A stretch of 5,441 bases of DNA. It comes from an uncultured Planctomycetaceae bacterium (GTDB lineage Bacteria; Planctomycetota; Planctomycetia; Pirellulales; UBA1268). The notes beneath the pieces are model-generated. The model saw only the letters and a program-made list of their open reading frames with translations. It ran no database searches and was not told the DNA's origin. Shown here piece after piece: positions 1 through 5,441 of this stretch. Positions within the stretch are counted from its first letter, which is position 1. Every line of letters begins with the position of its first letter. The translations under genes and the position numbers were made by a program. The stretch lies in the NCBI GenBank assembly GCA_937926325.1, contig CALAZQ010000463.1:1-5441 (forward strand). Reading direction: 5' to 3'.

Positions 1-393
1 CTTGATTACGTGGAGGCCCATGCCACCAGCACCCAGGTGGGCGATGCCACCGAACTTGGGGCGTTGGCTGGTCTGCTGGGGCCGCAGTTGCCGCCGGGGC
101 GAAAGATCCCCATCGGGAGCGTCAAAGCGAACGTGGGGCATACCCTCGAAACAGCCGGGCTAGCGAGCCTGGTCAAGGTTGTGCTTGCGGTCGAGCACGG
201 TAGCATCCCTCCCGGAAGTACCGCCGGCGCTCTCAATGATCAATTCGACTGGCAGGCCGGCCCGTTCCGTGTCCCCCGGGTACCGGAACCCTGGCCCCGG
301 CGAGCCGACGGCAGCCCGCGGCAGGCGGCCGTCAACGCATTCGGCATCGGCGGCTTGAACGTCCACGTGGCGATTTCCGAATATTTGCCACAA
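1..393 (+). other. Ketosynthase domain KS1, C-terminal third (partial)
   Basis: The window opens inside a beta-ketoacyl synthase, the decarboxylative Claisen condensation domain. Residues 1-20 hold the first histidine motif as VEAHATSTQVGDATELG, with catalytic His7; the usual HGTGT is HATST here, a variant also seen in FabF-like enzymes. The second histidine motif, VKANVGHTLETAG, has conserved Lys and His47, 40 residues after His7, which is the normal spacing. The gating loop FGIGG at residues 114-118 and the closing strand VHVAIS at 121-126 end the fold. The active-site Cys lies upstream of the window and cannot be checked. All the motifs that are visible are intact, so this is probably the working condensing domain, paired with the degenerate KS2 that starts only about 15 residues later. 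Confidence 0.93.
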
Positions 394-3300
394 ACGGAGG
401 TAGCGGTCCGATCGGTCCGTCCCGTGGTCCCTTCGGCTGAGCCAATTGCCATCGTCGGGGCCGGCTGTGTGCTTCCCGGAGCGGTTCATCTCGCGGCCTA
501 CGAGACTCTGCTCGACTCCGGCCAGTCGGCGGTCGGACCTGTGCCGGCTGACCGCTGGGACTGTGCCCGGGTGCTCGATCCGTCCGGGCCGCACCCATGG
601 CAGACGACAGGGAGTCTGGGGGGGTTCATCCAAGGCTTTACCTACGACTGGCGGCGGCACAAGGTGCCACCCAAGCAGATTGCCGCCGCCAACCCGCTGC
701 AGTTCATGTTGCTTGAGGCAGCCGATGCAGCCCTGGCCGAGGCGGGGTTCACTGAAGACACCTGGGATCGCGCCCGAATGGCGGTGGTGGTCGGCACCAT
801 GTTTGGTGGAGAATTCTCCCACGATCTTCAGATTGGCCTGCGGCTGCCGGAGACAACCCGAATACTGCGGGGCCTGCTCGCGAAACGTGGGCTCTCCGGG
901 CCTGAGTGCGAGGCGATCATCACCGCCTACGAACAGCAGGTGCTTACGAAACTACCGGCGCTCATCGATGAGACCGGCAGCTTCACGAGCAGCACGCTGG
1001 CCAGCCGGCTGACCAAGTCGTTCAATTTGATGGGCGGTGCTCTAGCGCTCGATGCCGGTGACTGCTCGTCGACCACCGCAATCGCCGCCGCAGTCGACAT
1101 GCTGCGGGAAGGGAGCAGCGACGCGGTTGTCTGTGCCGCGGGTCAGCGGTACATGGACCTCGTCGCCTTTGAGATGCTCTCACTGCGGGGCAGCCTCGCC
1201 GCCGACCAGCGGACGCTGCTCGATGAGCAGGGCGATGGACGAATTCCTGGTGAAGGGGCGGTGGTCCTCGTGCTCAAGCGGTTGCGGGATGCCGAAGCGG
1301 CGGGCCAGCCGATTCGCGGGGTCATCCGGGGTGTGGCTGTCAGTGCCGGCAGCCGTCCGCAGCAGACCGCGACGCGGGTGATCACTCAGGCTGCCACCTC
1401 AACGCTTGTACCGCTGCGTGCGGTCACTGCCGCGGAGGTTTCGGGAGTCTGCCACCGGCAGGCTGACCAGTCGCTGCTCGCCGCCATCGGTGAAGCGATC
1501 GAGCAGGACGCCCCAATCGCAGTTGGTGCCGTCGATGCGACGATCGGCCACACAGGTGCCGCTGCTGGTGCCGCCGGGCTCCTGAAGCTGAGCCGATCGC
1601 TGCAAAGCGGCGTGTTGCCGGCAACGACCGGGCTGGCCGCCAAGCGGATTATTGCCAACACGCTCCAGGCGTCCGGCCAGCAGCAGCACCTTCCAGCCGC
1701 GACTGCTTCCGGCTACCGGGCTGGCACGCTCACTGAGATGCACGACGAGTTGGTCGGTCATCTCCTGATTGATAACGGTCTGCCGCTGCCACAGCCTGCA
1801 GGCACCAGTGGTGAGAAAGGACTCGAAATGGCTCCACGGCCCCTCGCGGTTCGTCCGGCGTCGGCTGGCTCGATGAAGATTGCCGCCCTCTTCCCGGGCC
1901 AGGGTTCCCAGTACACCGGAATGCTGCAAGGCATCGCCGAGCAAACTCCAGAGGGGCGTGCAGCCCTGGCCGACCTCGATCAACTTGCCGATCGCTGCGG
2001 GCAGCCCCGGCTGGCTGAGGTGGCCTGGCGTGAGCCAAACCAACTCGGAACCGGTGTCTGGGAGACCCAGTGGGCGGTGTACCTCGGTGATCTGTTCGCC
2101 TGGAAGGTTCTCCGGTCGCTGGGCTTCAGGCCCGACATCGTTGCCAGCCACAGCTTCGGTGAGTTTCCTGCACTCGCTGCCGCTGGCGGCTGGACGGAGG
2201 AGACAGGTGCGACGGCAACGCGGGGACGGGCCGACGCGGTCGAGCGGCTGGGCCCGTCCGATGGCGCGATGTTGTCGCTGCAGGCCGATCGGGCGACCGT
2301 CGAGACGGTGCTTGCCCCCTTGGCCGGACGAGTCTGGCGGTGTGCCGAGAATGCACCCGAGCAGACAGTTGTTGGCGGTTCGGCCCGCTGCATCGACGCA
2401 TTGGAACTCCTGATGGAACCGTCCCGTGTGCGGAGCAAGCGGCTGGCAGTCCCCAGTCCGTTTCATACGCCGCTGTTAGCCGATGCAGCTGCCCAACTGG
2501 CGACGACACTCGCCGGACTGGCGATCACCTCGCCCCACCTGCCGATCATCAGTAGCACCACCCTGACGAGGCTCGCGTCGCCCGAGTCGGTTCGGGAGAG
2601 CCTGATTCGTCAGATGACCGAAACAGTTCGCTGGGTCGAACTGGTCGAGCAACTCTATGCAGACGGCGTCAGAGTGTTTGTGGAGGTGGGGCCCTCCGGT
2701 GTGCTCGCGGGCCTGACACGGCGGATTCTCGCGGCCCACTCTGATATCACCATTGTGCAGTTCGACCAGCGGGGCCGTTCCCCGGCTGAGCAGCTATCAC
2801 GTCTCCGCGAGACGTTGGGGCTGGCCGGGTCTCCACAGCGAGCAGTTGTAGCGGACCCGCTGAACACCAAGCGAGCCGTGATAGGTCGAATTGTCACCTT
2901 TGATGCCACCTCCCGCCGCCGCGAACGCAATCGTTCTGCCGCCCTGGGCAACACGTCGGCAGTCGGTCGGCAGCCGGCACCGTCGGCAGACCACAACGGC
3001 AACGGCCACGCTCATGGCCGCAATGGCAGTGTCGGCCAGGGAATCCAAGTGCCCGTGCTAGCGCAGCCATCGTCGGGTGGAACCAACGCCGCCGTTCGGA
3101 TTCCGGTTGCCGATCCTTTCGGCGGCAGCGATTCGGCCGCGAGTGTTGCGACCGGGCGTAGCAGGGCCGACGCGGCACCCGCCCCACAGTCGGCGGCAGA
3201 GTCGATCGACCTTGAGTCGTTCTTGGTCGATTTCGTCGTCGAGCAAACCGGTTACCCCCGTGAGATCGTCGAACTCGATGCTGACCTCGAGGCCGACCTC

Positions 3301-5441
3301 GGCATCGACAGCATCCGCAAGGCTCAGCTTTTTGGTGAGATCGGCCAGCGGTACTCGCTGGTGGCCGATGACAGTCTTTCGTTCGATGATTTTCCGACGT
3401 TGCGTCATCTGCTGGACTACATGCTGCCGCGAATCGGTGGGGTGGATGCAGGTCAGCAATCCACGGTTGCCGCAGCCGCTCAGCGAGACGCAGTTTCGTC
3501 GGCAGCGGCCGAGCCTCCGCAGCTTGCCGCTGTGGCTGGTGAGGCGTCAGTTGTCATCGCCGAGCCGACGACTACGGTCACGAACGCTGAGAGTTCCCCT
3601 GCAGCGGAGGAACTCTCAGCGTTCCTGATTGACTTCGTGATCGAGCAGACCGGCTATCCGCAAGAGATCGTGGAGCTCGACGCCGACCTTGAGGCCGACC
3701 TCGGCATCGACAGCATCCGCAAGGCGCAACTCTTTGGTGAGATTGGCCAGCGGTATGGGTTGGCAGCCGATGACAGCGTCTCCCTCGATGACTTTCCGAC
3801 CCTGCGGCACCTGCTCGACTACATGCTGCCAAAGGTTGCCGGAACGGTACGGGAGGAGAGCCGTTTACCTCCGGAGGCGGCGGCTGATCCGGTCAGTCCT
3901 GAGGTATACCGTTCTGCCAACTTCTGCTTGGGCGAGCAGCAGGGCCGGCAGCACGCTGAATCGATCCGTCGCTGGGCCCGTCTTGTTCCCACGTTGGCTT
4001 CTGGGCTCGAACCGGTCTTTCCGCGGGCGCTCGGCGAAGAACTCGACGGCATCGCCGCTGGCGCCGGCGTCTCGGCGGCCGCTGTGCGGGCAGCAGTCGC
4101 CGACCCTACTGCCGTGCTGGGGGCATGGGAAACGGCGGTCTCCTGCGCGGCTGGTGATAGTGGTGTGGCTGTCGTCTGTGGCCGACAAGCTTCTCCGGTT
4201 GCTGAGACCAGCGACACCGAGGCCGGGAGAACCACCCTCGTCGGTCTGCCCGGCCTGCCAGCAGCTGTGGTTGGCTGGAATACTTCCGGGTTGGTCGCGT
4301 GGATTGATGGCAGTGGGCGGTCGGCGGCCGGGAATTTGCGGGCGGCCACTCCGACGGCGGTCGCGGTTGCGGCCGTAGCCCGTTCCGCTCGCACGCCTGC
4401 CGAAGCGGCAGAGATCCTGCGCCGCGCTGCGCCTCTTGATGGTTCAGTCAGTCTGCTGATGCTGCCCACCGGCGGGCTGTCAACGGCGGGAGCCGACGGC
4501 GTTCTGCAGCCGTCGGGTGATCCGGCTGCGGTCGCCCCCCCGGGCGGACTCTTCGACGCCTTCCTCGCTGGTGGCGAACAGTCGCCGGCTGCTACCACCA
4601 GACTGCTCCTCGACTCGACGAGTGGCGTGGCCGACCGGCTCTCGGCTGCCGTGCATTGGGTCGCCGTGGGACTGGTCGATGGCCAGCCGGTGGTTCGCGG
4701 GGGTGGTCCGTTGGCAGCCTGGTTTGATCCACACTCACTGGTGCTGCCCCAGGGCAGGCCGTCGGCGGTTGACGAACCAGGCACTGCATCGGCCGTGGCC
4801 GAGGTCACCCGCCGATACCTGCTGGGCTGTGCTCCACTCCCCCCTGCTGTTGCCGCTGCTCGACTCGTCGGCGAACGGGTGCTGGTCCTTGGCGAAGGGG
4901 CGGTGGCCGCAGCCATTGCCCAGGCGGTGCAAGCATCTGGCGGAGAGGTGACGGTTGCTGCCGCGGGAAGTCAGCAGGCGGCCGAGGCAGCGGTTGACGC
5001 AGCAGAGTCGATCGGTCCGGTCCGGCATCTTGTCCTGGCCGCCGCCGCCGATCGGGCTGCTGACGGCAGCTCACAACGAATCAATACCGTGGTGACGGCG
5101 GCCTTCTTTGCCTGCCAGCGGTGGCTCAAGGCCCGCAATCAGGCGAGTGAGATTGCCGGGGCAACCCTGACAGCCGTGACCCGGCTGGGCGGCGACTTTG
5201 GCGTGAGTGGGAAAGTCGGCGACGTGGCCGGTGGGGGGCTGGCTGGTCTGTTGAAAAACATCGCCCACGAGTTCGCTGACTTGCAAGTTCGTGTTATTGA
5301 CCATGCGATTGAGGCCACCGAAGCAGCCATTGGCTCGGAAACAGTCACTGAAATCTGCAGCCCGGCTGGACCGGTTGAGGTCGGGTACGGAGCGAGTGGC
5401 CGCCAGCAGTTGTTGGCAATTGAGCAGCCACTGGCCGGTCA
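1..5441 (+). CDS. Giant iterative type I polyketide / PUFA-synthase-like megasynthase, internal fragment (KS-KS*-AT-ACP-ACP-C45/AAT-like-KR)
   Basis: Frame 1 is open from the first base to the last (1813 codons plus two bases), with no stop, start or gene boundary; both ends are cut off by the window. Recognisable domains follow one another: KS1 C-terminal end (residues 1-131), KS-like KS2 (147-591), AT (625-945), ACP1 (1067-1147), ACP2 (1203-1281), a peptidase C45/AAT-like region (about 1300-1590) and the structural half of a KR (about 1601 on). The ACP motif LGIDSIRK, the AT motifs SHSFGE and SPFHTPLL and the KR motif VTRLGGDFG are of the kind found in PfaA/HglE/enediyne-type synthases, which build long acyl chains iteratively in the cytoplasm. 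The product is unknown: a polyunsaturated or hydroxylated lipid or a polyketide is possible. DH and ER functions, if any, must lie downstream or in other genes. Calling this a megasynthase is secure; the exact subfamily is inferred. Confidence 0.96.
439..1773 (+). other. Second ketosynthase-like domain KS2, catalytically degenerate, possibly chain-length-factor-like
   Basis: Residues 147-591 have a KS outline: the opening strand EPIAIVGAGCVLPGA, a region MAVVVGTMFGGEFSHDL, a nucleophile-elbow region ALALDAGDCSSTTAIAA, LDEQGDGRIPGEGAVVLVLKR, a second-His region DATIGHTGAAAGAAGLLK and a closing strand RAGTLTEMHDELVGHLLID. The catalytic motifs are eroded. Aligned without gaps to the usual DTACSSS, Asp354 falls on the nucleophile position and Cys355 is shifted by one. 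HGTGT is gone, leaving only a possible His485 in VSGVCHRQAD. In the KxNxGH motif Lys is replaced by Asp and Asn by Thr, although His517 remains. The FGxGG gating loop reads EMHDE. The overall length of about 445 residues is normal. I infer a non-condensing partner for KS1, as in KS/CLF pairs. An unusual active KS using Cys355 is the alternative. Confidence 0.88.
1774..1872 (+). other. KS2-AT linker
   Basis: About 33 residues join the closing strand of KS2 to the first strand of the AT. The segment is rich in Pro, Gly and Ala (NGLPLPQPAGTSGEKG near its start) and has no recognisable motif. The ATG at 1873 is an internal methionine beginning the AT strand MKIAALFPGQGSQ. I see no ribosome binding site in front of it and no stop codon separates it from KS2, so it is not a separate gene start. 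Confidence 0.6.
1873..2835 (+). other. Acyltransferase domain (AT), probably malonyl-loading
   Basis: Residues 625-945 form a FabD-like malonyl/acyl transferase. It moves an acyl unit, most likely malonyl, from CoA to the ACP phosphopantetheine arm. Visible motifs are the N-terminal ALFPGQGSQYTGM with oxyanion-hole Gln634, the nucleophile elbow SHSFGEF with Ser718, RGRADAV with Arg741 in the place of the carboxylate-binding Arg, ENAPEQTVVGG, the catalytic His822 in SPFHTPLL, and VFVEVGPSGVL near the end. Ser718 to His822 is 104 residues, the expected spacing. The elbow has Ser instead of Gly before His (SHSFGE rather than GHSxGE), a mild deviation. SPFHTPLL matches the PUFA/enediyne-type ATs better than the HAFH of modular malonyl ATs. 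The domain looks active; substrate specificity is inferred. Confidence 0.93.
2836..3198 (+). other. Long low-complexity linker between AT and ACP1
   Basis: About 120 residues (946-1066) without a recognised domain. An arginine-rich patch RRRERNR lies at residues 972-978. An Asn/Gly/His tract, DHNGNGHAHGRNG, follows at 997-1009, and then an Ala/Ser/Gly/Pro-rich stretch. Its composition suggests a flexible tether that lets the ACPs reach the KS, AT and KR sites, as is usual around tandem ACPs in PUFA-type synthases. The reading frame stays open throughout. I see no gene boundary, promoter or RNA feature in it. Confidence 0.7.
3199..3441 (+). other. Acyl carrier protein domain ACP1
   Basis: Residues 1067-1147 are a four-helix carrier domain. 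The core FLVDFVVEQTGYPREIVELD leads into DADLEADLGIDSIRKAQLFG, where Ser1104 is the phosphopantetheine attachment site. The helix III region ends in DDFPTLRHLLDYMLP. The motif LGIDSIRK is close to the LGIDSIKR typical of PUFA-synthase carrier domains and unlike the LGxDSL common in modular PKSs. The Ser is intact, so the domain should be functional once modified by a phosphopantetheinyl transferase encoded elsewhere. It is the first of two copies in this window. Confidence 0.96.
3442..3606 (+). other. Ala/Pro/Thr-rich linker between ACP1 and ACP2
   Basis: About 55 residues (1148-1202) rich in Ala, Gln, Val, Pro and Thr, of the kind that spaces tandem carrier domains. It includes VAAAAQRDAVSSAAAEPPQ and ends in TTTVTNAESSPAA. 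The last bases encode the left arm of a perfect inverted repeat whose right arm lies in the first helix of ACP2. Confidence 0.75.
3582..3624. repeat. Perfect 16-bp inverted repeat with 11-nt loop inside the coding sequence
   Basis: Left arm GAACGCTGAGAGTTCC (3582-3597) is the exact reverse complement of right arm GGAACTCTCAGCGTTC (3609-3624). The loop is 3598-3608. Beyond one C/C mismatch (3581/3625) three more base pairs can form (TCA 3578-3580 with TGA 3626-3628). The left arm encodes the end of the inter-ACP linker (TNAESS) and the right arm encodes the first helix of ACP2 (ELSAF). No T tract follows and the frame runs on, so it is not a classical terminator. Formation by a local template switch during replication is one explanation; a translation-pausing mRNA hairpin between domains is another. 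Confidence 0.9.
3607..3843 (+). other. Acyl carrier protein domain ACP2
   Basis: Residues 1203-1281 are a second carrier domain, with Ser1238 in LGIDSIRKAQLFGEIGQRY as the phosphopantetheine site. Over a 70-residue core (bases 3622-3831 against 3220-3429) I count 63 identical residues with ACP1 and no gaps. The seven changes are mostly conservative (V/I, V/I, R/Q, S/G, V/A, L/V, F/L). Tandem ACPs raise throughput in PUFA-type synthases by family knowledge. Two copies is at the low end for PfaA, which often has five or more. Confidence 0.96.
3898..4770 (+). other. Peptidase C45 / acyl-CoA:6-aminopenicillanate acyltransferase (AAT)-like domain
   Basis: Residues about 1300-1590 match the order of landmarks I know from the C45/AAT family, whose members are N-terminal-nucleophile amide hydrolases or acyltransferases. 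LGEQQGRQHAESIRRWAR (GRQH at 1315-1318) resembles the family's GxxhG N-terminal helix. EELDGIAAGAGVS (about 1346-1358) resembles its eELrGiAeGaG motif. VSCAAGDSGVAVVCGRQ places Cys1382 where the autoproteolytic nucleophile Cys would sit. LPGLPAAVVGWNTSGLVAW, with Asn1427, resembles pGl...GlNeaGla. ARSARTPAEAAEILRRA resembles the later artveEAi..L helix, and AAVHWVAVGLVDGQP resembles the closing strand. The Cys-to-GRQ stretch is compressed, the usual Asn of GRN is Gln, and the later HaNH-like segment is not visible, so activity is uncertain. The alternative is a cryptic structural region such as the DH-like fold reported near the KR in PfaA-type proteins. Confidence 0.62.
4801..5441 (+). other. 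Ketoreductase (KR), N-terminal structural subdomain (partial)
   Basis: Residues from about 1601 begin with TRRYLLGCAPLPPA, resembling the strand that opens PUFA/HglE-type KRs, followed by GERVLVLGEGAVAAAIAQAV (GEG at 1631-1633). PVRHLVLAAAAD, AFFACQRWLKARNQ, LTAVTRLGGDFGVSG (VTRLGGDFG at 1726-1734) and GGGLAGLLKNIAHEF (1744-1758) then lead into VRVIDHA. This order matches the pseudo-Rossmann structural half that precedes the catalytic SDR half. VEVGYGASGRQQLLA at the end is the usual lead-in to the catalytic subdomain. The NADPH-binding TGGxxGxG motif and the catalytic Ser/Tyr/Lys are expected just past the window, so activity cannot be judged here. Function by family: NADPH-dependent reduction of the beta-keto group on the ACP-bound chain. 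Confidence 0.82.

Larger units (their letters stand above)
3220..3831 (+). repeat. Direct repeat encoding the tandem ACP cores, period 402 bp
   Basis: The 210-base ACP cores at 3220-3429 and 3622-3831 are direct repeats offset by 402 bases (134 codons). The longest exact stretch is 35 bases, at 3289-3323 and 3691-3725, covering the codons around the phosphopantetheine Ser. Outside it many third codon positions differ while the protein stays about 90% identical. The duplication is therefore not very recent, or only the active-site core has been homogenised. The intervening linker is not repeated. Confidence 0.93.

Noticed and set aside
446..1012. Open frame of 188 codons in another + frame over KS2
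   Set aside because: Arg/Ser/Pro/Cys-rich translation without domains; frame 1 encodes the KS fold through the same bases.
1873..1875. ATG at the first AT strand as a separate gene start
   Set aside because: No stop codon separates KS2 from AT in frame 1 and no Shine-Dalgarno-like sequence is evident just upstream; the KS2-AT junction is a normal in-frame linker.
1399..2466. Minus-strand open frame (355 codons) opposite KS2 and AT
   Set aside because: No family signature was recognised and it lies opposite well-defined KS2 and AT motifs; it is an antisense shadow.
2989..3027. Asn/Gly/His tract as a metal-binding domain
   Set aside because: Only about 13 residues (997-1009) of low-complexity sequence inside a flexible linker, with no fold or spaced ligand pattern to support metal binding.
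3582..3624. Inverted repeat as a rho-independent terminator or a gene boundary
   Set aside because: No U tract follows, the reading frame continues for more than 1800 bases, and the right arm encodes conserved ACP2 sequence.
4891..4899. GEG at residues 1631-1633 as the KR NADPH-binding motif
   Set aside because: It lacks the TGGxxGxG form, and downstream motifs (VTRLGGDFG, GGGLAGLLK) identify this as the structural pseudo-Rossmann half; the cofactor half should follow beyond the window.
3819..4916. Long minus-strand open frame (365 codons) opposite the C45/AAT-like and KR region
   Set aside because: Its translation is low-complexity Ala/Ser/Arg/Pro/Thr with no recognisable motif, as expected for the antisense of a high-GC gene. 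The + strand carries ordered domain motifs over the same bases.

Overview
The whole window is one uninterrupted coding stretch on the + strand, read in the frame that starts at base 1. I translated all 1813 complete codons and found no stop. It is an internal piece of a giant multidomain megasynthase; the gene's start and stop both lie outside the window. The domain order is: C-terminal part of a ketosynthase (KS1), a second ketosynthase-like domain (KS2), an acyltransferase (AT), two nearly identical acyl carrier proteins (ACP1, ACP2), a segment resembling the peptidase C45 / acyl-CoA:6-aminopenicillanate acyltransferase (AAT) family, and the N-terminal structural half of a ketoreductase (KR). 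The ACP, AT and KR signatures point to the iterative 'secondary lipid' type I synthases (polyunsaturated fatty acid synthase PfaA, heterocyst glycolipid and enediyne PKS relatives) rather than to an ordinary modular PKS.

Layout by base: KS1 end 1-393; KS2 439-1773; linker 1774-1872; AT 1873-2835; Ala/Gly/Asn/His-rich linker to about 3198; ACP1 3199-3441; linker 3442-3606; ACP2 3607-3843; C45/AAT-like region about 3898-4770; KR structural subdomain about 4801 to the window end. No promoter, ribosome binding site, terminator, RNA gene, mobile element or CRISPR array is visible, as expected inside one very long gene.

How the parts would work together (inference from family knowledge): KS1 condenses extender units, AT loads malonyl units, the chain rides on the phosphopantetheine arms of Ser1104 and Ser1238, and the KR reduces the beta-keto group. 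KS2 keeps a KS outline but has lost almost every catalytic motif, so it is more likely a non-condensing partner, comparable to a chain-length factor. The two most notable features are this eroded KS2 and the C45/AAT-like segment between the second ACP and the KR. The latter could be an acyl-transfer or release module, or an eroded structural remnant. A perfect 16-bp inverted repeat sits inside the coding sequence at the ACP1-ACP2 linker/ACP2 boundary.

The organism is a high-GC bacterium. Planctomycetes or Myxococcota/deltaproteobacteria are plausible because such lipid-type PKSs occur there, but the window itself does not decide this.
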